Below are positions 11,201 through 19,900 of a DNA stretch of 64,000 bases, in pieces (positions within the stretch are counted from its first letter, which is position 1; each line of letters opens with the position of its first letter). The DNA is from Acanthaster planci (Eukaryota > Echinodermata > Asteroidea > Valvatida > Acanthasteridae). The DNA is taken from the NCBI RefSeq assembly GCF_001949145.1, contig NW_019091410.1, positions 861,868 through 925,867 on the forward strand, in the 5' to 3' direction. The notes beneath the pieces were generated by a model, which made no database searches, was not told where the DNA came from, and worked only from the letters and a program-made list of their open reading frames with translations. Made by a program: the position numbers and the translations under genes.

Positions 11201-14200
11201 GAAAGGAGATAAAAATCAGCAATTTGCTTGGAAATACTTGGGAACTGGCACCCTGTCACCGTCAATGGTGTGTCAGTTTTCCGATGAGTGTGTTGCCCAC
11301 TGCCCTTGGAAAGATCTCTGCCTCCTTCCTGGCTATGCCCATTGTACAGACAAGAAAAAGATCTACGGCGTGCAGGCTTACTTGATCACTGACTCATTTC
11401 ATCTTTGTGCTTTTTCATCTCCGTTTTGATCAGTGGAGGTAACAAGCGCAAGCTCAGCACAGCCATTGCCCTGATGGGCGACCCTCCCATCGTCTTCCTC
11501 GACGAGCCGACGACAGGCATGGACCCCGTTGCCCGGAGACTATTATGGGATACCTTGTCACAGATTCGGGCCAGCGGCAAGTGCATCATTCTCACATCAC
11601 ACAGGTAAACAAACTCAAAGACGGATCCAGATCAAAATTCTGTCGGGGTCGGACTTGTTTTCAGTAACGGGAAACAAGTGGAAGTTTTTTCATACATCCT
11701 TTTACAGCCTTTCTGAGGGGTGAGGCTACATTTTGTTGGCTTTTTTACATACTTGTCCAAGGAAGGGAAATGAAATAGACCGAAAATGTTCTTTCTCTAA
11801 TTTTTTTGGGAAGATTTTACTCTTTTACCATCTCGTGATTTGGGACAAGCTTTAGGCCAGCAACCTGCTACTATGTGGCCTGGTGTTCTTTTTTGCCATT
11901 TACACTATAATGAAGAGCAGGGGACTAGTTTCGGATTTCCCTAACTTAACTCTGCAAGATCTTTCCTCAAGTTGCATGAAATGGCCACAGCATTATAACC
12001 TGGAGAATTCTGATGTGAACATGCATTTGTACTTGGGAAAGCGGAGGGCTCTAGACGCTTTAAGAATTAATCTGCTAATTAAGAAGGTCAAGACCTGTTC
12101 GTTTCACATGGAACTGGATCGAGATCAGTGATCCGCTGTTGGTCCACTGACACCAGATCCAGTGTAATGTATGGCATGAACCAGCATTGGGATCACTGAT
12201 CAAGATCGAGATCCATGTGAAACACACAGGCCCTAATTGTAAAGCAGGTGTTTTCAAGAAATGCAGTGAAAGAATGCATTAATCTGCATTAATGGTCTGA
12301 TTACATTGTAGTATGGAAGAGTGTGAAGCGCTGTGCACCCGGCTGGCCATCATGGTCAACGGTCAGTTCAAATGCTTGGGCAGTGTGCAGCATCTCAAGC
12401 ATCGGTTCGGCCAGGGCTACACGGTGCTGGCCAAGGCCAAGCATGGGCAGAATCTGAACGGGTTCAAACGGCTCATGGAGGAACAGTTCCCTGGTACGCT
12501 CATTCAAATCTATTTTATTTATCACTTCAAAGTCAGGCTTTGTGTGCTGCTCTCTCTGATCGTCCAAAAAATCAAGCTTAAAAATTATCATCAGTGATAG
12601 TTTGTCGACTGTCAAGTGAAATATGGGTGGTTTTCCCAAATCTCACCTTCATTCCCATTGCAGTTGCATTTCTACTTTTATGAATCTTGTCTAACTTAAG
12701 ACTCTTAAACTCAATGCAGAACCGTTTTCTGCCATACATAATATTGCATTGTCAGGTCTGATTCCTTGTGTGTTTTTGTTTGGTTAAAGACCAACTCCAA
12801 CAGTTTCAAAAGGTTTGAAAATAGACTATGATTGTGTTTAGTGTGTAAATAAATAATATATTCATTGCTTAATCATGTCTGTATTGCGTTTGTATTTTTA
12901 AAATTTTGCTGAAACTTTTGAACATTGTCTTTGAGTTTTATGAAAAATTTCCATAATCTGACTGCTGGCGGCGCTGTTGAGAAATTTGTGTGATTAATAC
13001 CGGAGAAAACATTGACACTGGTATCCATGGCAGGACTAGTACATATACATGAACATGGAGCTACATGTGCGCGCACCGCATACCAGGGATTGATCTGTGT
13101 GCCGGGTTTGCTGTGCCGCATTATCTCTTTTCTGTCAAGATTTTGTGCTCCTTTCTTCATAATTTACAAAAATGCCGAAATCGTGCATCATTGGTGGATG
13201 TATGAATTCTGCGAAAGAACCAGGATTGAAATTCTTCGAATTTCCAAAGAACGAGAGCATTCTTCAAGTTCGTGCTGTCGTCCGCTGCTATAAGCCTGCT
13301 ATGCATTCTTAAAGAGCGCACACACTGTGGTATTTCCTCTCCACCATAATACATCACAAAAACCAATATTTATTAGATGCTAATGAGTCATAATGACACG
13401 TCCGTTTTTACAATACCGGACTGGACTCGCCAGAAAAATGGATACAAGAACCTTCTTTTATTAACACAAAAATGTGTATTACAAGGGAGATATTGATATG
13501 TGCCACTTTTATTAGACCTGGCTCTTCTGACTAAGATTTAATATGAGAAAAGTTAGCATCATTGGAATTGGTCTTTTGAACAGTGGAAAGTGTTGAGCTC
13601 AAGATCAAGCAGACTATGGATATTTTGGATAAGTTGAGATTTCGAAAGAGGCAAATGGACTGTATGCATGAACATTGGACTTAAAACATAATGATGTCAT
13701 GCTCACCCACCTCACTGCAATAGGAAAGCAAACGTATAAACAAAGCGTGATGTCATTATGTCATACATTTATTAATGGCACTGCATGGCTCACTCAAACA
13801 GGTCCTGTGTGTCAGGGTCATGCTCATGATTATTTGAGCATATATGGCATATAGTTTACTCCCACTTTTCATCTGAATGTGCACAAAATTGAATTGTGTG
13901 CTGACATATCTGTCTGTCACCTAGTAGCGTTTGTAAATTAATCCATGCATATAGTCAATAGTCAGAGAAGTAATTGTAGTAAGTCCTGAAATAGGAGAAA
14001 GGAAGGGACCAAAAAATGTCAGCCGTGATGTGTGATATATTTTAGTAAACCTAAAGTCACGAGTTGTGTGAATTAGTAGTAGCTATACCAATGACCTTGT
14101 CCAGCTTGTTTTAAGTAATTTGTGTGTTTACGTCCAAATCATAGATCGTTTAATGACATAGGACGGCCAGTCAGCATATTAGTTGTAGGAGCAATGTAAG

Positions 14201-14635
14201 CATGAACTGCAATATATGTTTTGTCACAGCGGTACGTAGTACATGACCTCAACATATTAAGTAAAAGTCAAACTCAGTGATTTTGCCAGCGCAAATAACA
14301 CAGCTTGATTGAAACTTATATTCTGGTTGAACTACTGCGCAATTGATTTCAAAATGGTAAGAGAAAACTCACCAATGGAAAATCACTCCGTGATTTATTT
14401 TGTTGTCTCAATTGTTGAATTTGATTTTGCAGGCAGCCAACTGAAGGACGAACACCAGGGTATGGTGCATTACCACATCACCAATGCCCAGCTGACCTGG
14501 GCCCAGATCTTTGGCGCCATGGAGAGAGCCAAGTCGCAGTACAACATCGAGGACTATTCGGTCAGCCAGACCACCTTGGAGCAGGTCTTTCTGAACTTTG
14601 CCCGGATGCAGAGGGAAGATGTCCTCCAACGGTAG
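1634..14635 (+). CDS. ABC transporter subfamily A, ABCA3-like (3' part, 11 exons)
   Basis: Lipid transporter of the ABCA family: one polypeptide with two membrane domains and two ATPase domains. Only the region from the NBD1 Walker B to the stop is in the window; NBD1 Walker A, its signature and the first membrane domain lie to the left. Exons 1634-1844, 3429-3678, 4582-4865, 5953-7239, 7879-8090, 9126-9312, 9832-9944, 10855-11042, 11434-11604, 12312-12493 and 14433-14635 have GT-AG borders and join in frame to 1095 residues. Visible order: NBD1 Walker B (LDEP, residues 4-7), H-loop His37; Ser/Pro-rich linker about 160-250; second membrane domain about 260-720 with a large luminal/extracellular loop; NBD2 Walker A (GVNGAGKTT, 811-819), Q-loop (YCPQFD, 855-860), signature (SGGNKRKLS, 911-919), Walker B (FLDEP, 932-936), H-loop His967; terminal VFLNFA (1080-1085), the equivalent of ABCA1's VFVNFA. 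All ATPase motifs are intact. Phrases such as [22 protein letters not shown] and VSGVH fit ABCA3 best. ABCA3 moves phospholipid into lysosome-related organelles; the same role here is inference. Confidence 0.93.
1845..3428. other. ABCA intron with 'cttggcc' repeats
   Basis: Non-coding intron. Short imperfect repeats of 'ggccttggcctc' occur at about 3066-3150, and related 'ccttggcctc...ggtcttggccttgg' pieces lie in the duplicated blocks (about 895-935 and 2008-2046). Nothing else recognisable. Confidence 0.6.
3429..3678 (+). CDS. ABCA exon b: end of NBD1 and regulatory segment
   Basis: Follows acceptor 'gtccaag' and ends at donor 'gtgagt'. Encodes the segment after NBD1 with the ABCA3-like phrases [14 protein letters not shown] and TTLEEVFIK (EEVF-type end of NBD1). 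It closes in phase 2. Confidence 0.93.
4582..4865 (+). CDS. ABCA exon c: Ser/Pro-rich linker between NBD1 and membrane domain 2
   Basis: Acceptor 'ttttgag', donor 'gtatgt'; the frame is continuous with both neighbours. About 95 residues without membrane or ATPase motifs, rich in Ser, Pro, Asn and Gly, including [15 protein letters not shown] and SRGSSSDGN. This is the cytoplasmic linker that varies most among ABCA proteins. Ser/Thr-Pro sites and the basic KRPR patch make it a plausible phosphorylated regulatory segment, but that is inference. Confidence 0.88.
4892..5136. mobile_element. MITE-like element, family 1, copy 1 (about 245 bp)
   Basis: Lies in an ABCA intron. The ends are inverted repeats (start 'ggggaattccagaaatttgg', end 'ctaatttctggaattaccc') with a second inverted pair just inside ('tgtgtccctgt' / 'agggacaca'). 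The whole element recurs in reverse orientation at 33056-33302, including the internal part around 'caaactattgctatttg'. No reading frame, so it is non-autonomous. I could not define a clear target-site duplication. Confidence 0.85.
5137..5952. other. ABCA intron remainder
   Basis: AT-rich intron sequence leading to the acceptor of the large membrane-domain exon. Short open frames here have no recognisable domain or codon pattern. Confidence 0.6.
5953..7239 (+). CDS. ABCA exon d: most of membrane domain 2 in one 1287-bp exon
   Basis: Acceptor 'ctgcgtag', donor 'gtaaga'. Encodes the elbow (QFWAMLVKH), a first membrane helix near 6090-6150, a long soluble loop of about 170 residues, and then the cluster of membrane helices from about 6660 to 7150, with the family phrases [36 protein letters not shown] and [11 protein letters not shown]. 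All other coding exons in the gene are 113-284 bp, so this one is unusually long. Confidence 0.94.
7240..7878. other. ABCA intron
   Basis: Intron of 639 bases with a polypyrimidine run (7860-7870) before the acceptor. Nothing else recognised. Confidence 0.7.
7879..8090 (+). CDS. ABCA exon e: last membrane helix and lead into NBD2
   Basis: Acceptor 'ctgacag', donor 'gtacta'. Encodes a hydrophobic helix ([19 protein letters not shown], about 7930-7990), then a basic cytoplasmic segment (CCRRK) leading toward NBD2. Ends in phase 0. Confidence 0.9.
8198..8460. repeat. Dispersed repeat, family 2 (copy in ABCA intron)
   Basis: 8198-8355 resembles 62582-62738: shared 'ctgaggac.gccagagca.cctgg', then 'ttctttc..a', then 'ccaccatgcaaag..tcaaatct'. 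The next part (about 8408-8452, 'caaaagcattc.tttgtc..agttcacct.gtta.ttatgactgg') matches 19310-19350. The family is therefore present at three places in the window in different truncated forms. It begins with a hammerhead-like core (see findings). Confidence 0.75.
8440..8725. repeat. Minisatellite, 48-bp unit, about 4 copies plus degenerate lead
   Basis: From 8532 the unit 'tcttgagacaagtcttgtga...' repeats every 48 bases four times with few changes; 8440-8531 is a degenerate run of the same 'tctggtcttgtg' words. Because 48 is a multiple of three, both strands stay open and produce artefactual reading frames (for example [16 protein letters not shown] on +). Located inside an ABCA intron. Confidence 0.92.
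9126..9312 (+). CDS. ABCA exon f: start of NBD2
   Basis: Acceptor 'aaacag' after a run of T and A, donor 'gtaagg'. Encodes [30 protein letters not shown]: the first strands of NBD2. It stops exactly at the glycine before the Walker A core. Confidence 0.93.
9832..9944 (+). CDS. ABCA exon g: NBD2 Walker A
   Basis: Acceptor 'tgatcag', donor 'gtaaga'. Completes the split glycine and encodes [17 protein letters not shown], the intact Walker A/P-loop with catalytic Lys817 of the visible protein. Confidence 0.95.
9945..10854. other. ABCA intron between Walker A and Q-loop exons
   Basis: Intron of 910 bases. Contains a short 'caaaacaaaa' run near 10206-10225 and the direct repeat pair listed separately. 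No gene seen. Confidence 0.6.
10462..10610. repeat. Short direct repeat pair in ABCA intron
   Basis: The segment 'gagctaagattaaacctcaat...aagtcagtgtgaaac' (10462-10500) recurs with changes at 10567-10602 ('gggctgagattaaaactctat...'). Period about 105 bases, two copies. Function unknown. Confidence 0.6.
10855..11042 (+). CDS. ABCA exon h: NBD2 Q-loop
   Basis: Acceptor 'tacccag', donor 'gtaaaa'. Encodes [20 protein letters not shown] with the Q-loop Gln858 and the helical region up to KTY. The serine codon of the signature motif is split across the following intron. Confidence 0.95.
11434..11604 (+). CDS. ABCA exon i: NBD2 signature, Walker B and H-loop
   Basis: Acceptor 'tgatcag', donor 'gtaaac'. 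Encodes SGGNKRKLS (signature), [13 protein letters not shown] (Walker B with catalytic Glu935 and D-loop) and LTSHS (H-loop). All key ATPase residues are present. Confidence 0.95.
12091..12233. mobile_element. Foldback element, about 143 bp, in ABCA intron
   Basis: Left arm 12091-12134 and right arm 12189-12233 are inverted repeats of about 44 bases ('cctgt.cgtttcacatgga' against 'tccatgtgaaacacacagg'; 'gatcagtgatcc' against 'ggatcactgatc'). The loop is about 55 bases. It has the form of a MITE; no target duplication was identified. Confidence 0.8.
12312..12493 (+). CDS. ABCA exon j: C-terminal side of NBD2
   Basis: Acceptor 'attgtag', donor 'gtacgc'. Encodes [20 protein letters not shown] and the LKHRFGQGY stretch, standard for the end of an ABCA NBD2. 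Confidence 0.95.
12494..14432. other. Last ABCA intron
   Basis: Intron of 1939 bases holding the THAP remnant at 13172-13312. The rest is AT-rich with nothing recognised. Confidence 0.6.
13172..13312 (+). pseudogene. Truncated THAP zinc-finger reading frame
   Basis: A 46-codon frame, too short for an ordinary ORF scan, begins [20 protein letters not shown] and continues FFEFPKNE. This matches the start of the THAP C2CH zinc finger: Met-Pro, Cys-x4-Cys spacing (residues 5 and 10), then the aromatic-x-FP motif. The frame stops after about 46 residues, so the second half of the finger (Trp, Cys-His pair, AVPTIF-type end) is absent or in a lost exon. It sits in the last ABCA intron on the same strand. 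THAP domains occur in P-element-type transposases and in host DNA-binding proteins. A decayed transposon or retrocopied first exon is the simplest reading; a nested small gene is less likely. Confidence 0.7.
14433..14635 (+). CDS. ABCA exon k: terminal coding exon
   Basis: Acceptor 'tttgcag'; stop TAG at 14633-14635. Encodes [11 protein letters not shown], the [16 protein letters not shown] end motif and a short polar tail. The length of protein after VFLNFA (10 residues) is ordinary for ABCA3-like proteins. Confidence 0.95.
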
Positions 14636-16729
14636 CATTGCTCAATGCCAACAGTCACTTACAATTGTACATACTATGCAATTGGTTATTTTTAATACTG
14701 GCAAGATGTCAGTTTGAATGGTAGTTTGCAACAGAGCATGTGTAAACATTATCAGGCCATCTACATGCATATTCATAGAGGGGAGTTGAAAGGTTAAAAG
14801 ACTTACTGTTCTCCTGCACTGTACGCAAAGCCAGTGGAATCCATCATGGCAGTCAGATTCTGTTAGTTCCTCCGTACCCCAATGCTCCAGAACATGGGTG
14901 TAGTGAGGGGGCACTTGCCCTGTGTGGAAAGAGATTGAAAAATAAAAAAGAGGGGGAAGAGTGATTGAAATAAAACGAGATTAAAGGGGATGAAAATCAC
15001 TACTTTGCTTGAAGAAAACCTCAAAATCAACCCCTTTCCACTGTGAACGGTTTATCATTTCATAGCTGAGAAGTGCTTTGCTCCGGCTGGAAATTCTGCG
15101 CCTCTTCTGGGAAAAACTGGTTTGTTCCCCCCATGCAAGAAATCCCGGGGACTCCCATGCTCAGAAGTCTCCCACAGGGATAAAACCTAGTTTGTTTTTT
15201 GGAAAGAATTCCATATACAGACAAGACTAATGTTCCTTTAAAATGTTATAACATCCGTCAGAAAGTGATAACGTGACCTAAGAAGTGAATTCCAAAGCAT
15301 TTGCTTGGAAAACCCTCTTTCAGACAAATCTCCGGTTTATGCACAGAGCCTCAAGTGTTGCCCATGTATGGAATTCTTTCTGGTCTTCTGGTTTCTGGGC
15401 ATCACAAGAATTTTTGGAGTGCTGGGTCCCCAGAGTGTAAGTTGAGGGTTAAGCTCTTTGTGGAGTCTCTGACCAGGGCCCAATTTCATGGCGTTACAAC
15501 AGTTGGCAGAAAATTTGTGCTTACCATAGCAGAAAATTTTGCTTACCATAAGCACTATTTCCTTGCAGTATTTTGCATTGGTGGTTTTAAGGTTGTAGGG
15601 GCAAGAGATATCCATTGTTTGTCATTATTTTAAGCAAATCTTTCCTCCAAGGTAAGTGTGCCGTTTGCAGTGCTTATTGCTTACTGTCTCAATATAATAC
15701 GTGGAGGCAGTGTTCGCCAAAAATTGTGTGCCTAGCAGCGCCTTGAAATTGAGCACATGTGAAGATTCTTGCAGTGGAGTTATTTATTGATGCTCTCTGG
15801 TGGTTCATGGATTTTTCATCAGGTTTTTTACACCCGGCTTTTTTTGCCCAAAATTTAAATCCTGTTCTTTTAATATTTAAAAATGTCACTAAAATGCATC
15901 ATGATGGCCCAACCCCAAATCTGCCAATGGCTGAATTGAAGTTCATGTATTTATGAGCACTAAGTATTCATACCATATTCAACTGGTTTTCATGCCGGAG
16001 TTTTTTTCTAAAAAGCCCTTCGCACTGCAATGAAAAAAATGGTCAATAGTAAAAGTAGTCATCAGTTACAAGTATATTTTCATTTATTTTTAGTCACAGC
16101 CAGTAATAGTTCGTATTGTAACAAAGTTAATTTGGCTTGTCAGTTGTATTGCGCGTTTCACTGACTTCCTTTCACTATGATATACCTAGTATTACAATGC
16201 AATGATTTACATACAGGGTAAAATAACGTGAAATGCATTGGACTCATCCAAGCTCCCCAATTGTAACATTTTGTTCAAGTTCAAGTTGATTCTGTGTTTT
16301 ATGTATGATTGCAATATCTCCACCATTTGTTTCGTTTGTATTCTGTTTGGAATCCTTTTTTGTTTATTTGATAATTTGTTAGTTTATATTAGTTTGATTC
16401 TTGATTCTTTCCTTCCTTTTGTTTTTAATTTCTTAACGTTTTGAAATAAATGACCAATTTGATGTTCCTGCCTTGCTGTTTGAATAGTTGCTCCTTCCAT
16501 AGGGTTGAAACCCCCCATCCCCCAGCTCAAACAAAGGTAAAAAAATGGGGAAAATAACAAATATAACTAAAGTAATAATGTATGTCATGTAGTGTTTTAT
16601 CATCATTTCCACTTGTTGGCAAAAGGAGACATTCAAAAAATTTCCGGCATGACCCCCCCTCCCCGGAAAAATTTCTGATTCCACCTCTGGCTCCACAAAA
16701 AGGCAATAATGCATTTCATATTCTGTGCA
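14636..16729. other. ABCA 3' region and intergenic DNA
   Basis: Begins with the presumed 3' UTR of the ABCA gene. AATAAA hexamers at 14941-14946 and 14969-14974 are the first plausible polyadenylation signals, 300-340 bases after the stop. Beyond that I see no gene; open frames at 15301-15956 show no domain. Confidence 0.55.
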
Positions 16730-16931
16730 CATTGGCCCCGCCCCTCCCGAATTCAATGCCGACTGACGGCTGCTTTGTGTTTGCATCTTTTAGCCAAGGT
16801 GTACGTCATAAAACAGCCGTCAGTTGGACTACGCAGGTTCTTGTCTGGTAACCTAATCAATGCGATTGTTAAGTGGGGACAAATAATTACGGGTGCCAGT
16901 CGAATTTAATATGTCACGAGAAAAAGTCGCA
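16730..16931 (+). promoter_or_regulatory. Putative STX8 promoter and 5' UTR
   Basis: The 200 bases before the STX8 start codon hold an inverted CCAAT box (attgg, 16731-16735), an adjoining GC-box-like 'ccccgcccctccc' (16736-16748), a CRE/ATF-like tacgtca (16802-16808), and an inverted repeat ctgacggctg / cagccgtcag (16763-16772 and 16814-16823). No TATA box is obvious. The cluster is typical of a TATA-less housekeeping promoter. The transcription start is not defined. Confidence 0.5.
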
Positions 16932-16957
16932 ATGGCTTCATTTGGAACCGACCCATG
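16932..16957 (+). CDS. STX8 exon 1 (26 coding bases)
   Basis: Encodes MASFGTDP plus two bases of Trp; donor 'gtaaga'. The ATG is chosen because the DPW motif right after it matches the vertebrate STX8 start and the upstream frame has no coding signal. Confidence 0.88.
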
Positions 16958-19900
16958 GTAAGAATACGTCCTGAAAATAATGTTACATTCTCTTTAGTGC
17001 CTGCAGAATCAGTAACAGGATAACCTTTGATATATGGGTATCCCTTACCATGCCTGGATTTCCTTAAAATTTAGGTTTTTGGTTCGTAAATGCCATTTTA
17101 ACTTAGTCGACAGAGTGACATGAAAAACAGGTGTTAGGCCAAGGCCTTGTAATCACATATAAACAATCACCTGACCCTGGAAATGGTTGGCATTTGACTT
17201 TTCTGAACAAAACCCAAAGTTTGCTGCATGTAACAACACAAGTTACAATTCATGATTCACTTGGTTTTGAGACGGAAAAATTGAATGGTATTGTTGTTAA
17301 TATTCGCGATATGGGACGTGGGATTCAGACCTGATGCAATTTCAGAGAAATGGAGACTTATTTTGCCCTTTTGAAAAAACTCTGTCAGGGCTACGGATCA
17401 GAAAAAAAGGACCTAAACATCTGCAATCACACATGCAAATGTAGGTTTAATGCTTAAACAAAGAGCGGACATCCGGGTTTTTCACAAAAATACGGGTAGC
17501 AACTACACCACGGCCGGTGAAAACAACTTCAACGAGTGCGCGCGTACGTATAGGTCAAAGAAAAGATTGTATAACCTGATCCTCAGACTGGCTAGTGCAT
17601 GCGTACGTCGCCAAGGTCGCTGTTTTCACCGGCACAGTACCTGTTATTTTGCGATAATCCCGGATGTCCGCGCTGCCCCATATGAAAGGGGAATTTGGTG
17701 TATTATATAGTAGTGGTATGTGTGAGATTGCATAGTTGAGGGTGCTGCACCATGTGTATGTCATGCTTGCCTTCAAAAGGAAACAAATGCAGAGCCGTTT
17801 CTGGCAAAATTGAAAGTTATTCCTGTTTTCTTTATGGTCTCATCAGGCTGACAGAGTACGAGACCTGTCAGCGGACAGGTCAGTCAATCATGGAGAAGAT
17901 TAATCAGAGGAACGACCTACAGAGGAAAGGATCCAGCCACTCAAAGGTTGGCAGAAACATGAGCGATGCATGCTGAACTATAAACCAATCAATTAAGCCC
18001 CGTCCCATTGTGTTCTGACCAATCAAAGCCATGATTTATGAAGTCAGACGGTCGCACATTCGCGTATGATGCATGCGGCTGGAACATGAGGCACTGCATA
18101 GGAGAAAGTACCCATATGCACAGTGGGCGGGCCTATTGGATCGGTCTATTGCAGACCAGTGATTTTCTGGGGAAGAGTCTGGGAATGACCAGTAGCTCAG
18201 CACATACGCATTGAGCGGTGCATTCTTCACAGTTTGGACCACTGATATCCACATTGAAAAAAGAAAAATCAGTTCTAAATATGTTCTTTTATTTACATGT
18301 GAAGCGAAGTTTAAATTTTCGGTAAAAGTACACAGAAAATTTGGGCGCCAAGAGGAATGTTTGGTATACCTTAACAATCGGTATAGCAGTGTTCATTATA
18401 GCGACATTCCACTCTACAAGAGGCGATTGATTTGAAGGCACAAAGATTTTTTGGAATGACAGAAGCGATTGTAGACTGGTCCCCTCCCTGAATTTTTACC
18501 AGTTTGCATGTACACCTATGCATGACGTATAAGCTATCCAGTCTCTTTTCATATAGTTCATGGATGTAGACTGTGTTGATGTGGGTCACAGCATTTTTAA
18601 AATCCTTTGGGATGCATGGGAAACAAGCCGAAGCTATTTTTTAGTAAAGACACATGCTCACCTTACAGCAATGTTGTTTCAAGTCCATCACNNNNNNNNN
18701 NNNNNNNNNNNNNNNNNNNNNNNNNNNNNNNNNNNNNNNNNNNNNNNNNNNNNNNNNNNNNNNNNNNNNNNNNNNNNNNNNNNNNNNNNNNNNNNNNNNN
18801 NNNNNNNNNNNNNNNNNNNNNNNNNNNNNNNNNNNNNNNNNNNNNNNNNNNNNNNNNNNNNNNNNNNNNNNNNNNNNNNNNNNNNNNNNNNNNNNNNNNN
18901 NNNNNNNNNNNNNNNNNNNNNNNNNNNNNNNNNNNNNNNNNNNNNNNNNNNNNNNNNNNNNNNNNNNNNNNNNNNNNNNNNNNNNNNNNNNNNNNNNNNN
19001 NNNNNNNNNNNNNNNNNNNNNNNNNNNNNNNNNNNNNNNNNNNNNNNNNNNNNNNNNNNNNNNNNNNNNNNNNNNNNNNNNNNNNNNNNNNNNNNNNNNN
19101 NNNNNNNNNNNNNNNNNNNNNNNNNNNNNNNNNNNNNNNNNNNNNNNNNNNNNNNNNNNNNNNNNNNNNNNNNNNNNNNNNNNNNNNNNNNNNNNNNNNN
19201 NNNNNNNNNNNNNNNNNNNNNNNNNNNNNNCCCTGTAAGTCCATCACTAGCCCATCACGACCCGTCCAGTCTTTCAGCCATATCACAACCTATCAAATCA
19301 GCTATGACAAAAGCATTCTTTTGTCGTAGTTCACCTTGTTACTTATGACTGGACGTGTGAAAGGACTCGTGATGGACTTGAACTCAACTCAAGCCTAACA
19401 GTAGTTGACTATCCGCCCCGAGCTGAAGTGCACCCCCAATCGGCAAAAAAAAAAGACAAGTGGTTACAAGCGGGTTCTTGCACGCCTTCTGCGTGTACGC
19501 AAAGACCATACATGCCGGAGTAAATTAGTTAAGCATACTCGGCGTGTTCCATGTCATATGTGCATATACGTGTGCGCTTATGCGGTGAGTATAAAATTAC
19601 GCCCTTTTTTGTTCTGCTCTGAGGGGATTGTTTGCGGCAGCAGTAACTGAAGAAGATAGAGAGTTACGGCTCTATCTCCAAGAGGTTCTGTCATCATCAC
19701 AGTATCGTGCCTTTAAAGAGCCGGGTTTTGATATTTGAAAACGCTTATTTCCCCTGTAGTGTGAAACTCCTTTTTACTGTCTCTTTCTCCCTGGATAGAT
19801 TGAAGCAGAGATTAGGCTGGCGCTGAGGAAGTTTGCAAAAAGCATTGAGGTCTTGAAGGGACAACTCTTAAAGGCGTCAGGCAATTACCATCTGTATCCT

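Noticed and set aside
18560-19348. Long open frames spanning the N block
   Set aside because: They consist mainly of unknown bases; no coding evidence on either side.
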